Assembly (NCBI RefSeq): GCF_005154805.1
Contig: NZ_CP039727.1
Location: forward strand, 4,957,501-5,021,500
Direction of reading: 5' to 3'
Length of the DNA: 64,000 nt
Source: Bacillus sp. S3
GTDB taxonomy: Bacteria; Bacillota; Bacilli; Bacillales; Cytobacillaceae
Under the pieces are notes generated by a model. The model had not been told where the DNA came from. It searched no databases and was given only the letters and a program-made list of their open reading frames with translations. Each line of letters starts with the position of its first letter. Position 1 is the stretch's first letter. Positions 1 through 8,782 of the stretch are shown here, one piece after another. Made by a program: the position numbers and the translations under genes.

Positions 1-1189
1 AGGACCCTTCCTCCGTTAAAGTAATCCTGATTGGCTTACCCTTTGGTGTATACCGTATCGCATTATCAAGCAGATTGCTGACCACCTGCTCAAGCCGATC
101 AGAGTCTCCATTGACAATAATCCCATCAGACAGATTCCGCACCAGTTGAATCGCTTTTTGTTGAGCAGACAATTCAAACCGTTCGGCCACCTCCGAAATC
201 AACTGGGCAAACGGCAGCGGCTCATCCTTCATCGGATACGAGTCACCCTCCAACTGCGCCAAATCCAGCAAATCATGAACGAGCCGCTGCATCCTTTCCG
301 TTTCGTTATGAATAATCGAAACATATTTTCGAGAAGCCTCCCGATCTTTAGCCACACCATCGAGAATGGCCTCTGTGTATCCTTTCATATAGCTAAGCGG
401 CGTCCGTAATTCATGGGAAACATTTTGCAAAAACTCCCTTCGCTTTTGTTCGACGGCTTCCAATGAAGAGGCAAGAGTATTAAAAGAAGCAGCGAGATTC
501 CCGACTTCATCCGTTTGTCGGACCTCGATTCTTTTGGAAAAATCACCTTGGGACATTTTTTGCGAAATGGTTTCCATCTCTTTTAATGGTTTAATCAGCC
601 TGTTTGTCATTTTCAGCGCCATCCAGACTACAAGCGATAAAAGCAATACTAACGAAACCACTAGCACAATTCGAATAGACTTAAACGGTTCGTAAATATC
701 AGCAAGCGGCATATACAGAAACAGTGCCCCTTTTAGTTGATCTTTTTTCAATAAGGGAATCGTAACCGCCAAAATATCCTGTTGGAAGCGTGGATGCTCA
801 CGGATGAAAATAACCTTTTTCCCCGCGAGCAGCCGCTGTCTTTCATCAAACGTAATTAAGTTGTTTTCGGCCAATTCATCATAAGGAATTCCAGCGCTTA
901 ACAGCATCGGGTCTTCAGTAAAAATCACCTTGGCATCAGAGCTGGCATCGATCCATTGTACCCTTTTTTTAAACTCTGCCTTGTTAACCGCTTTATAATA
1001 ATATTTCCGAAGCTCTTCCCCTTGCATAATCAAGATTTCTTTTTGTTTTTCTACATAAAATTTCTCATACAAATAGTAGGTTAATCCCGTTCCAAACACA
1101 ATCGTGATTACGGCTACGATGGTAATGGTCGTCCAAATTTTCTGCTTTAACCCAAAGTTTAGTCTTCGAATTTGTACCCCACTCCCCAC
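1..1189 (-). CDS. Sensor histidine kinase, C-terminus beyond the window
   Basis: Membrane sensor kinase partner of the response regulator immediately upstream. Translating the minus strand gives an N-terminal membrane helix (residues ~17-36), an extracytoplasmic segment of ~130 residues, a second helix (VLVVSLVLLLSLVVWMAL), a HAMP region, a HisKA motif NVSHELRTPLSYMKGY with the phospho-His, and an N-box VSNLLDNAIRYT. The remaining ATPase boxes lie off the left edge. The likely start is a GTG at 1189 inside the regulator gene, giving a 31-base overlap; a start slightly downstream cannot be excluded. The overlap implies translational coupling. The ligand is unknown; the linked lipoproteins suggest an envelope signal. 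Confidence 0.85.
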   Translation of the reverse strand, partial: MGSGVQIRRLNFGLKQKIWTTITIVAVITIVFGTGLTYYLYEKFYVEKQKEILIMQGEELRKYYYKAVNKAEFKKRVQWIDASSDAKVIFTEDPMLLSAGIPYDELAENNLITFDERQRLLAGKKVIFIREHPRFQQDILAVTIPLLKKDQLKGALFLYMPLADIYEPFKSIRIVLVVSLVLLLSLVVWMALKMTNRLIKPLKEMETISQKMSQGDFSKRIEVRQTDEVGNLAASFNTLASSLEAVEQKRREFLQNVSHELRTPLSYMKGYTEAILDGVAKDREASRKYVSIIHNETERMQRLVHDLLDLAQLEGDSYPMKDEPLPFAQLISEVAERFELSAQQKAIQLVRNLSDGIIVNGDSDRLEQVVSNLLDNAIRYTPKGKPIRITLTEEGS

Positions 1190-1833
1190 ACCGTTTTAAT
1201 CAGATGGCCTGCTGAACCAAGCTTAATTCTTAATGTTTTAATATGAGTATCAACGGTTCGTAAGGTTCCTTTGCTCTCTAGTCCCCACACATGGTCGAGC
1301 AGCTGCTCCCTGGAAAAAACTTGTCCTTTAGACTTAAAAAAAAACTCCAGCAAACTAAATTCTTTACGCGTCAAATCGATTCTTTTTCCTTGGACTTTGG
1401 CGGTATGTCCTTCCAAATCAATTAACAGATCCCCTAGTTCCAGTATGTTCTGCCCTAGTTTAAAATCATTAGACCTTCTTAGCAATGCCTCTACACGGGC
1501 GACTAATTCTTTAGGACTGAACGGCTTCACTATGTAATCATCGGCACCGATTTTTAAACCATGAATCCGGTCCAGCTCCTCGCTCTTTGCCGTCAGCATG
1601 ATAATCGGGATCTTTGAGACCTCGCGAATTTTTTGACACACGGTAAAGCCGTCCATTTTCGGCATCATGATGTCCAATATGACCATATCAAACGCCCCGT
1701 GTTCCCACTGTGCCAACACTTCTTTCCCATCCACAGCAGTAACCGTCTCGTACCCTTCTTTTTCCAAATAAGACCCAACCAACATCAGCATCTGCTCTTC
1801 ATCATCAGCTATTAAAACTTTATATTTACTCAT
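1159..1833 (-). CDS. OmpR/PhoB-family response regulator
   Basis: 224-residue two-domain regulator. The receiver domain (about 1-115) has acidic residues D10/D11, phospho-acceptor D54 in VILDIMMPKMDG, T81 and K103 in IVKPFSP. The C-terminal winged helix (about 125-224) has the family ending HIKTLRIKLG...VWGVGYKFED. It is phosphorylated by the kinase encoded downstream and overlaps its probable start. It also overlaps the stop of the upstream lipoprotein gene by a few bases, so the three form one unit. Direct repeats at 3742-3760, upstream of the first gene of the cluster, are a candidate binding site. The exact orthologue is not recognised. Confidence 0.9.
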   Translation of the reverse strand: MSKYKVLIADDEEQMLMLVGSYLEKEGYETVTAVDGKEVLAQWEHGAFDMVILDIMMPKMDGFTVCQKIREVSKIPIIMLTAKSEELDRIHGLKIGADDYIVKPFSPKELVARVEALLRRSNDFKLGQNILELGDLLIDLEGHTAKVQGKRIDLTRKEFSLLEFFFKSKGQVFSREQLLDHVWGLESKGTLRTVDTHIKTLRIKLGSAGHLIKTVWGVGYKFED

Positions 1834-2798
1834 TTTAAGTCACCTAAAACCATCATATGCGGTCCGTTTTTCAACCGGATTTGCTTACTTTTAGTAAAAT
1901 CCGTGCGGTCAATAATGGCAAGCGAGTCGCCATCCAAACTTGTGACATAAATCCTGTGCTTGTCACCAATAATATCATTCGGATTGGCGCCCACCTTCAG
2001 CGGCTTGCTGATGGACCTGTTCTTAATATTGATTTTATATACACTGCTGGAACCGTGGCAAATCGCATACACATATGAATTTGACGCGTCCCCGTAAAAT
2101 CCAACCGGCATTTCCCCAACTTTTACCCGATCTACTTCTTTCCCCGTTTCCGGATCGTACACATAAATATTATCGTTCAGCGACCCGTATGGCCCGTGAC
2201 CGCCGATCCAAACATATTGACCATCAAAAAAAATCCCCTCCGGCCGCTCTACGATAGGAAAATGAGTACGTTCTTTCTTTGTGTTAATATCGATGACAGA
2301 GAGCGATGCACCTTTTACATTTACAACATACAATAATTTCTTATTTTCGTTAAGTGCCATCGATGCTGGAAATTTACCAGTTTTTACCTCATCTGTAACT
2401 TTTCCCTTTTGAACGTCATAGAACCCAACCGTATTTTTTAAACTATTTGAAAAATACAGCAAGTGGTCCTTCGGCCGATATAACATCTCATTCACACCTT
2501 TACCTGTCTTTACTGATTTAGTAAGCGTCCCCTCTTTTAATTGCAGCCGATAAAGCGAATCTTCGTTTTCCCCCGCCAGAATAATCGTATTAGGATTGAT
2601 TTTTTCCATTGAAGTAATACGAAAGTTTAAGTCGTTTGCGGTTAATTTGCCTGTTTGTAAATCAACAAAGGAAATCTCCTGCTTTTTCAAATTAGAAATA
2701 ACAAGAATGTCTTTCATTGATTTAGGGACTGAAAGTTTCTCTGTTTGACAGCCTGCTAAAACAAGTAAGGTAAGTAAAAATAGACCGCCCCTTTTCAT
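1830..2798 (-). CDS. YncE-like beta-propeller lipoprotein
   Basis: 322-residue lipoprotein: a signal peptide ending in the lipobox LAGC (acylated Cys at about 16), then repeated blade-like segments such as LLYVVNVKGASLSVIDINTK and IYVTSLDGDSLAIIDRT, typical of YncE/YVTN seven-bladed propellers. These domains usually serve as extracellular binding scaffolds, and no catalytic residues were identified. The stop overlaps the response-regulator start, so the protein is co-expressed with the two-component system and may work with its sensor outside the membrane. That last link is inference. Confidence 0.8.
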   Translation of the reverse strand: MKRGGLFLLTLLVLAGCQTEKLSVPKSMKDILVISNLKKQEISFVDLQTGKLTANDLNFRITSMEKINPNTIILAGENEDSLYRLQLKEGTLTKSVKTGKGVNEMLYRPKDHLLYFSNSLKNTVGFYDVQKGKVTDEVKTGKFPASMALNENKKLLYVVNVKGASLSVIDINTKKERTHFPIVERPEGIFFDGQYVWIGGHGPYGSLNDNIYVYDPETGKEVDRVKVGEMPVGFYGDASNSYVYAICHGSSSVYKINIKNRSISKPLKVGANPNDIIGDKHRIYVTSLDGDSLAIIDRTDFTKSKQIRLKNGPHMMVLGDLK

Positions 2799-2850
2799 CT
2801 AATCCCCCTCTCATTGTTGAAAAAATCAGTGGTTTTTCATTAATGGAAAA

Positions 2851-2880
2851 TACGCCTGATGATGAAATCAGGCGTAAATG
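2851..2880 (-). terminator. Hairpin between the two lipoprotein genes
   Basis: Perfect 10-11 bp stem TACGCCTGAT / ATCAGGCGTA with a short loop, followed on the minus strand by TATTTTCC. It lies after the YtkA-like gene and before the YncE-like gene, so it may terminate or attenuate read-through into the regulator genes. Confidence 0.6.
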
Positions 2881-2881
2881 T

Positions 2882-3664
2882 TTAGTGGGCAGTTAAAGTG
2901 CTTTCCTCGTGTGTATGAATTTCGCCCTTTTCTACATGGACTTTGACCGTGTATTCTCCAGTGGCCGGGAAAGTAGTCTCTGCTGTATATTCTCCTGACT
3001 TATTTTCCTTCGTTTCGATAAATTCATGTTTTTCCTCATTGCCCTTCCAAACTTCAAATCTTACTCTGGCACTAGTTAAAGCAGAATTATCCTTTTGCAA
3101 ATGTACGGTTAAGGTTGTTTTATCATTAGCTTTTATATCTTTGGCAGCCATAAAATGCATGGATACGCCCGCAGCGTCATGGTGATCGTGGTGATCGGAA
3201 TCAAGGCCTTCTTCATGATGTTCGGTGTTCTCGGCTTGGTCATCGGCAGCATTTGCGTCACCGACGGTAAATTCCTTTTTTGGCATATTGTGCATATCTC
3301 GAGCTGTTACATGCGAAATCACAAAATACTTGCCTGCTTCCGGAAAGCTTTTTGTAATGGAGTAGACGCCATCCCCTTTATGCTCCCCCTGAATCTTATC
3401 GTGTTTTTCCTGTCCGTCCTTCCAAATCTCAAACGTTACTTCATCAGCATCGTCCACTTTCTCTTTGCCTTGGGTGACCGTTGCACTGAATGTTACCTCT
3501 TTATTTGGCTGTGGATTTTCCGGATTGATTTTTAATCCAACGTCAACCATTTCCGGCGCCTGTTGATTTTGACTGCTAGTGTCTTTTTCCTTACTGGTTC
3601 CGCATCCCGCGGCAATTGCCATGATAGATACTATAAATAGTATCAGTAAAGATTTATGTTTCAT
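2882..3664 (-). CDS. His-rich YtkA/FixH-like double-domain lipoprotein
   Basis: Lipoprotein of 260 residues from the ATG at 3664, which has AAGGGTGG upstream; a GTG nine bases earlier is the alternative. The lipobox is IAAGC. Two similar ~90-residue beta-sandwich domains follow, each with a pattern like FEIWKDGQEKHDKI or FEVWKGNEEKHEFI and GEYTAETTFPATGEYTVKVH, typical of YtkA-like domains. Between them sits a His/Asp-rich linker (HHEEGLDSDHHDHHDAAG) that could bind a transition metal. Such proteins occur with copper or respiratory functions, but here the role is unknown. It is the first gene of the unit leading to the two-component system. Confidence 0.8.
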   Translation of the reverse strand: MKHKSLLILFIVSIMAIAAGCGTSKEKDTSSQNQQAPEMVDVGLKINPENPQPNKEVTFSATVTQGKEKVDDADEVTFEIWKDGQEKHDKIQGEHKGDGVYSITKSFPEAGKYFVISHVTARDMHNMPKKEFTVGDANAADDQAENTEHHEEGLDSDHHDHHDAAGVSMHFMAAKDIKANDKTTLTVHLQKDNSALTSARVRFEVWKGNEEKHEFIETKENKSGEYTAETTFPATGEYTVKVHVEKGEIHTHEESTLTAH

Positions 3665-3726
3665 CGTTTCCACCCTTATCCATTTTGATAATCACTCCTC
3701 TGTGGAGTAACCTCGTTCATGAATTG

Positions 3727-3760
3727 AGTATAAATCACAAATGTGAAATCCTTGTGAAAT
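3727..3760 (-). promoter_or_regulatory. Promoter with 11-bp spaced direct repeats
   Basis: On the minus strand there is a -10-like TATACT (3727-3732). The expected -35 area is covered by two direct repeats, TGTGAAAT on the + strand at 3742-3749 and 3753-3760, exactly 11 bp apart. OmpR-family regulators commonly bind such 11-bp tandem repeats. The -35 itself is poor, which suits an activated promoter. Autoregulation by the linked regulator is inference. Confidence 0.35.
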
Positions 3761-3815
3761 ATGATTGGCATTTATTTTACCTTTTTACATGGCGATTTCC
3801 AAATTTCAGTTAAAC

Positions 3816-3957
3816 AAGGGGGTGATGGGCTTCAATAAAGGTTATTGGCTTCTCACACAACTGATTTTATCACTTACGTTTGAGTTATTTTATACTGGTC
3901 TTTTATTTTAATAAAAATGACACAAATCTTCACTAAAAGCCGCCCTAAGGCAGCTTT
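3816..3957 (+). pseudogene. Possible decayed holin-like small toxin gene
   Basis: A strong ribosome site (AAGGGGGTG) precedes ATGGGC, but that frame yields only ~28 codons. Another frame ends in a hydrophobic run followed by FNKNDT, which resembles the tail of the short holin-like/TxpA-type peptides of Bacillus. It is followed by a hairpin (AAAGCCGCC..AGGCAGCTTT, 3936-3956). The signal and tail are in different frames, so the gene appears broken. Recognition is from memory of the family layout and is weak. Confidence 0.25.
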
Positions 3958-4092
3958 ATAGTAGAAATAAAGGTGCCATCTGTTTAATAAGCTAATTTTT
4001 AAAGGAGTATTTTACTGAAAAGCGACCCTGGAATGGATTGTCACTTCAATGCATGCAGCTTTCCATTGATTCAGTATTGAAAAAATTTACAC

Positions 4093-4121
4093 TTGAAAAA
4101 TTTCATGAAGCGTAGTAATAT
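4093..4121 (+). promoter_or_regulatory. Sigma-A promoter of the pbuE riboswitch transcript
   Basis: -35 TTGAAA (4093-4098), a 17-bp spacer and -10 TAATAT (4116-4121). It lies about 35 bases upstream of the riboswitch aptamer, the right position to produce the leader RNA. Confidence 0.7.
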
Positions 4122-4154
4122 TCTCTAGGTATTCATTATTAACTAAATATTTAC

Positions 4155-4256
4155 CTGTATAACCTCTAGAATATGGCTTGAGGGTCTCTACCAGGAACCA
4201 TAAAAATCCTGATTACAGAAAAAGAATTTATTCCTTTTCTGTAATCAGGATTTTTT
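4155..4256 (+). promoter_or_regulatory. Adenine-sensing purine riboswitch with terminator
   Basis: The aptamer spans about 4155-4219. P1 is CTGTA/TACAG, P2 AACCTC/GAGGGT and P3 CAGGA/TCCTG, with the conserved core pieces ATATGG, TCTACC and CCATAAA. The specificity base in GATTA is T (U in RNA), the adenine form; guanine switches have C there. The 3' part of the aptamer (P3/P1) also forms one arm of a 21-bp terminator (4202-4222 with 4235-4255, then a T run). Adenine binding should therefore prevent termination, an ON switch. The layout closely matches the known B. subtilis pbuE leader as I remember it. Confidence 0.95.
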
Positions 4257-4326
4257 TATTTTCCAAAAAAAACCATCAAGACCAAATTCTTTTACGATTA
4301 ATCATGAAGAAAGGATGAAACAGACT

Positions 4327-5496
4327 ATGAATTTTAAAGTTTATATACTAGCCTTATCGACGGTCGCCGTTGGATTAGTAGAATTAATAGTAGGTGGGAT
4401 TTTGCCAACCATCGCCGACGATTTTAACATATCATTAAGCACAGCCGGACAGCTCATCACGGTGTTCGCGCTTATCTATGCTATTGCCGGGCCTGTTTTG
4501 CTTGTATTAACCAGCAAAATCGAACGCAAGAAATTGTATCTTGCTTCCTTGTTCGTTTTTTTCCTCGGTAATGTCATGACCTATTTCAGCCCGAATTTTA
4601 CCTTTATGATGATTGCAAGGGTGTTGACGGCATTGAGTACCGCACTTATCGTTGTACTTTCCTTGACTATTGCTGCAAAGGTTGTTGCCCCTTCTCACCG
4701 AGCAAAGGCTTTGGGTCTCATTTATATGGGTATTAGTTCGTCACTTGTGTTGGGCGTACCGTTAGGAATCCTCATTACCAATACAGTTGGCTGGCGCGTG
4801 ATCTTCCTTGGAATCGCTGTGTTATCAATCGGGTCAATGGTGCTTATTTCACTCTATTTGGAGCGCATTCCTGGAGAAAGGACGATTCCACTTTCAGAAC
4901 AATTAAAAGCAGTAGCTAGCGCGAAAATTGGCAGTGCCCATCTTGCTACCCTGTTTATGCTAGCGGGTCATTATACGGTTTATGCTTATTTCACACCATT
5001 TTTGGAAACAAATCTTCATCTGAATTCTTATTGGATCAGTATCTGCTATTTTGTATTTGGTATTGCTGCTGTAGGCGGGGGCGCATTCGGCGGCACACTT
5101 TCGGATAGGATTGGCTCTCGCAAAAGCATCATCATCGTCATTAGTGCCTTTGCTATTGTACTTAGCTTATTGCCATTAACCACTTTTTCACTTGTCTTAT
5201 TCATTCCGGTGATGATGGTTTGGGCAGCACTAAGTTGGAGTTTGGCACCGCCGCAACAAAGCTATTTGATTCAAACAGACCCTGCTACGTCCGATATACA
5301 GCAAAGCTTTAATAATTCCGCATTGCAAATAGGTATTTCTCTCGGGTCAGCAATTGGCGGCCTCGTTTTAAACCAAACCGGCACTGTTTCCAGCACAGCT
5401 TGGTTTGGAAGTGTCATTGTCCTGATCTCGTTACTATGTGCCGTATTTTCTTTGACTAGACCGGCCATAACAAGAGAAAACACAACTGCCGCCTAG
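4327..5496 (+). CDS. pbuE: Purine base/nucleoside efflux pump (MFS)
   Basis: 389-residue, 12-helix major facilitator transporter beginning [19 protein letters not shown], very close to my memory of B. subtilis PbuE (YdhL), which exports hypoxanthine, adenine and purine analogues. The ATG at 4327 is preferred over the one at 4315 because the GAAAGGA site abuts the latter. Motifs include the loop [12 protein letters not shown] after helix 2 and [11 protein letters not shown] in the second half. It is controlled by the adenine riboswitch directly upstream and closed by a terminator downstream, so it is monocistronic. Confidence 0.92.
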   Translation: MNFKVYILALSTVAVGLVELIVGGILPTIADDFNISLSTAGQLITVFALIYAIAGPVLLVLTSKIERKKLYLASLFVFFLGNVMTYFSPNFTFMMIARVLTALSTALIVVLSLTIAAKVVAPSHRAKALGLIYMGISSSLVLGVPLGILITNTVGWRVIFLGIAVLSIGSMVLISLYLERIPGERTIPLSEQLKAVASAKIGSAHLATLFMLAGHYTVYAYFTPFLETNLHLNSYWISICYFVFGIAAVGGGAFGGTLSDRIGSRKSIIIVISAFAIVLSLLPLTTFSLVLFIPVMMVWAALSWSLAPPQQSYLIQTDPATSDIQQSFNNSALQIGISLGSAIGGLVLNQTGTVSSTAWFGSVIVLISLLCAVFSLTRPAITRENTTAA

Positions 5497-5560
5497 TTTT
5501 TTCAAAAATCAGAAGCATGATCAGATCGAAAAAAATGAGTGGGACATTCTCCCTTTAATC

Positions 5561-5602
5561 AAAACAGACCCCAGTGAAATGTATTCACCGGGGTCTGTTT
5601 TC
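5561..5602. terminator. Bidirectional terminator between pbuE and the kinase gene
   Basis: An 18-bp nearly perfect stem (AAAACAGACCCC..GGGGTCTGTTTT) has A-rich and T-rich flanks, so it can serve the convergent genes on both sides. Confidence 0.8.
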
Positions 5603-5632
5603 GTTCGCATTGTGCTAATACTAAAAAATATA

Positions 5633-6847
5633 TTAGACATTCTTTGATGGAAAGCGAATAGTAACCGTAGTACCTTCACCTTTCGAACTTTGGAAATCTA
5701 TTGTTCCTTTATATTTTGCTGCAATATTGTAGCAAATCATCATACCTAGTCCCGTCCCTTTACTTTTTAAAGAGTAAAAAGGAGTACCTAAAGACCCTAC
5801 TTCTGCTTCTGACATTCCTTGTCCATAATCGATTACTTTAATCTCAACAAAATCATTCTTCATATTAGCCGTTATCTCCACCGAATCACCTATTTCGGAG
5901 GCCTCTATTGCGTTTTTAATTATATTTATTAATAATTGTTTAAATTCTATGGGGTTTGCGACGATAATACAATCTTCTATTGCATTTAATTCGATATTAT
6001 TCTCACGCAAAAGTCCATATGAATGAAGTAAATCTGTTACAGTCTGAAGAACATTCTTTACATTCACAGTTTCCGTTTCTTGATCATTATTAGGCTTTGC
6101 AACAGATAACAATTGAGAAATCACGTGCTCAGCAGCATTCAATTCACCAATCATCAAAGTATAGTGTCTCTTTATATCATCACTAACTGATGGATCTTTT
6201 TCGTTTAGCTGCAAAAATCCTTTAACAACTGTCAAAGGATTTCTGATTTCATGAGCAACAGCAGCTGCTAGTTGGCCAGATATCTTCAAACGCTCTGTCT
6301 GTTTTATTTGTTCATAATATAATTGCTGTTTTTTAATTCGTCCATACGATAAATAAAATACACAATAGATAATCACTTGACTACCTATAAAGTTTATAAC
6401 ATTTCCTGTTAAATCTTGTTTTATAAAGTAGAATAGATTGCCTTGATCAAGTAGCATAATATAACTAAAAGTAAATATTATTGATATACTGCTTAATAGT
6501 AAAGAAAAGTAAAAGAGTTTTGCATCAAAAAACAAGATAGAGATTATTGGAATTAAACATAGAAAGATAAAGTCGGACCCAGTCTCTGGATATAAAAAGA
6601 AAAGTGTATAAAAGTAAACGGACGCTACTATTATTATGATTATTCTAAAAACATGGGTTACAAATCTAGGATAAAGTAATAAACAGACAGATAGAATGAC
6701 CACAAGTGTAACATGTAAGATAAAGCCGCCCCCATGCCCACCTATACGTGGATTACCAATAAATAACCCCATTATCATAATGGTTATAAAAGTTAACATT
6801 GTAATATAGTATACTTTTTTATTTATTTGAGTATAAAATCCCTTCAT
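5633..6847 (-). CDS. Orphan membrane histidine kinase, KinB-like
   Basis: 404 residues: about six membrane helices in residues 10-170 with almost no extracellular domain, then HisKA with SGQLAAAVAHEIRNPLTVVKGF (split; His at about 199), N-box LINIIKNAIEAS, G1 DYGQGMS and G2 GTGLGMMIC. This arrangement is typical of sporulation phosphorelay kinases KinB and relatives. No response regulator is adjacent, consistent with feeding a phosphorelay such as Spo0F; that is inferred, not shown. It stands alone between a terminator and a gene-poor stretch. Confidence 0.8.
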   Translation of the reverse strand: MKGFYTQINKKVYYITMLTFITIMIMGLFIGNPRIGGHGGGFILHVTLVVILSVCLLLYPRFVTHVFRIIIIIVASVYFYTLFFLYPETGSDFIFLCLIPIISILFFDAKLFYFSLLLSSISIIFTFSYIMLLDQGNLFYFIKQDLTGNVINFIGSQVIIYCVFYLSYGRIKKQQLYYEQIKQTERLKISGQLAAAVAHEIRNPLTVVKGFLQLNEKDPSVSDDIKRHYTLMIGELNAAEHVISQLLSVAKPNNDQETETVNVKNVLQTVTDLLHSYGLLRENNIELNAIEDCIIVANPIEFKQLLINIIKNAIEASEIGDSVEITANMKNDFVEIKVIDYGQGMSEAEVGSLGTPFYSLKSKGTGLGMMICYNIAAKYKGTIDFQSSKGEGTTVTIRFPSKNV

Positions 6848-7309
6848 ATATACCCCTTTTTTGATAGTTTATTAGAAATTTCTTATTTTACTTTAATAAT
6901 ATGGTTTAAATTTCCCATGTATAATATTATCATACTATTTTAGATTACAATTACATCTTAATTTGAAAAGGGAGAAATAGGTGAACTAGGTTGGATAAAG
7001 CAATATCTTTCTAAATGAGGTTTCCTATATGAGCAATAAGTCATTCCGGAGTCATCTGCGGGTAAATAAGGGCAAAAGGCTTGTAAGAGGGCAATCTGAT
7101 TTCTTTTCCTATTTGTTCAGCAGTTTCTTTTTTGATGGCGTTTTTGACTCGAAAAACATCAAAAAATCCGCCAAAAGTTAATTTTGGCGGCGGTTTTTAC
7201 CTTTTAGATAGTTTCTTTATAAATTGCGGCAAAGACCAATTTTTCTCCTTTAAGAGACATCCATTCGCCTTAATCCCTTGACTCTAATGAACAAATATTT
7301 TAGGTATGA
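6848..7309. other. Gene-poor interval
   Basis: AT-rich leader of the kinase gene on the minus strand, then about 200 bases with no convincing gene, then the hairpin repeat described at 7153-7287. No ORF with a ribosome site was found. Confidence 0.5.
7153..7287 (+). repeat. Hairpin repeat, copy 1
   Basis: A 9-bp stem CCGCCAAAA/TTTTGGCGG followed by a T-rich stretch and a ~90-base tail (…TTTTTCTCCTTTAAG…). The same unit recurs at 20641-20770. There the stem is GCCTCC/GGAGGC, so both arms changed together, indicating that pairing is conserved. Confidence 0.6.
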
Positions 7310-8704
7310 TCAAAACCCATTATGATCGGCCAGCTGCCTAAACCACTGCCCACTCTTCTTAATCGTCCGCGAGCCGTCTCCATGAATATCAACTGAAACG
7401 AGTCCATAACGATTTTTATAGGCATTCAACCAGGACCAGTTGTCCATAAAGGTCCAGACATGATAGCCTTTCACATTGACGCCTTCCTGGATGGCTTGAT
7501 GAATCCATTTCAAGTGATCTTTGTAAAATTCAATTCGATAATCATCTTGGATCATACCTTGTTCATCTATGAAGCGTTCTTCACCTTCAACCCCCATGCC
7601 ATTTTCCGAAATAAAGCACTCGATATTGTTATAGTTATCTTTCAGGTTGATTAGAATGTCGTAAATTCCTTTAGCATAGATTTCCCATCCACGGTGAGGG
7701 TTGATTTTTTTCCCCGGCATGTCATAGTAATCAAAGTAGCGTTCAGGCATAAATGGGGCATATGGATTTGGCATGTTTTCCTTTGCCTTTACACGCCTTG
7801 GCTGATAATAATTGATCCCAAGTATATCGACTGTATTTGCACGAATTGTCTCAAGGTCACCCTGTTCTATCTTTGGCATAAACCCTTCCGCTTTAATCAA
7901 TTCCACAAGATCCTCAGGGTATGTGCCTTTTACAGAAGGATCCAGGAACGACCGGTTAAAGAAGGCATCGGCAATTGCTGCAGCTTTCAGATCGGCAGGA
8001 TGTTGGCTTCTCGGGTACGATGGTGTCAGATTCAAAATAATTCCAATTTTCCCGTCCAACTTCTTTTTCCGATAGGCCTCAATCGCCTTGGCACTTGCAA
8101 GCATCGAATGATAAGCCACTTGGACAGCCTTTTGGAAGTCGCAGACATCAGGGTAGTGGGCACCATATAAATAGCCCATCTCAACTGGGACAATTGGTTC
8201 GTTATGAGTAAACCACTTCTTGACACGATCGCCAAATAAATCAAAGGCAGCTGAAGCAAAATCAGCATAGGCACGAACCACTTCTCTACTTTCCCAGCCT
8301 CCGAGCTCTTGCATCTCATACGGCATATCAAAATGGTAAAGATTCACGAAAGGTTCAATCTCATGGCGGAGTAACTCATCAATCACGTTATTATAGAATG
8401 CAACTGCCTGTTGATTTACCTCACCACGGCCACCTGGTATAAGCCGTGACCAAGAAATGGACATCCGAAAGCTATTATGTCCAGTTTCTTTTAAAAGCTG
8501 AATATCCTTTTTATATTTTTCATAAAATTGCGATGTGTTCGCAGGCCCTACACCATCAAAAAAGCGATTCGGCTCTATTTCATACCAATAATCCCAAATA
8601 TTCATTCCTTTGCCATCGATGGAGGCAGCACCTTCCATTTGTGTCGCGGAAGTTGCAGATCCCCACCAAAAATCTTTTGGAAAGATATAGTCAATATTCT
8701 CCAT
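7310..8704 (-). CDS. GH1 6-phospho-beta-glucosidase
   Basis: 464 residues, glycoside hydrolase family 1. The acid/base Glu is in FTHNEP (about E169 from the chosen ATG) and the nucleophile Glu in FISENGMG (about E367). The N-terminal signature FPKDFWWGSATSATQMEG is complete. The ATG at 8704 lies 8 bases after AGGAGG; an in-frame TTG at 8710 sits too close. It is the last gene of the lic-type operon, so the likely substrate is a phosphorylated beta-glucoside delivered by LicBCA. The C-terminal KKSGQWFRQL region fits the phosphate-binding loop of 6-phospho enzymes, but substrate choice is inference. Confidence 0.85.
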   Translation of the reverse strand: MENIDYIFPKDFWWGSATSATQMEGAASIDGKGMNIWDYWYEIEPNRFFDGVGPANTSQFYEKYKKDIQLLKETGHNSFRMSISWSRLIPGGRGEVNQQAVAFYNNVIDELLRHEIEPFVNLYHFDMPYEMQELGGWESREVVRAYADFASAAFDLFGDRVKKWFTHNEPIVPVEMGYLYGAHYPDVCDFQKAVQVAYHSMLASAKAIEAYRKKKLDGKIGIILNLTPSYPRSQHPADLKAAAIADAFFNRSFLDPSVKGTYPEDLVELIKAEGFMPKIEQGDLETIRANTVDILGINYYQPRRVKAKENMPNPYAPFMPERYFDYYDMPGKKINPHRGWEIYAKGIYDILINLKDNYNNIECFISENGMGVEGEERFIDEQGMIQDDYRIEFYKDHLKWIHQAIQEGVNVKGYHVWTFMDNWSWLNAYKNRYGLVSVDIHGDGSRTIKKSGQWFRQLADHNGF

Positions 8705-8782
8705 TTCCAATTCCTCCTACTGAAAGAACCAAGCACAGAGGAAATTGCCTGGTTCATTTTTTATTTTCAAGTTATGGTCCAA

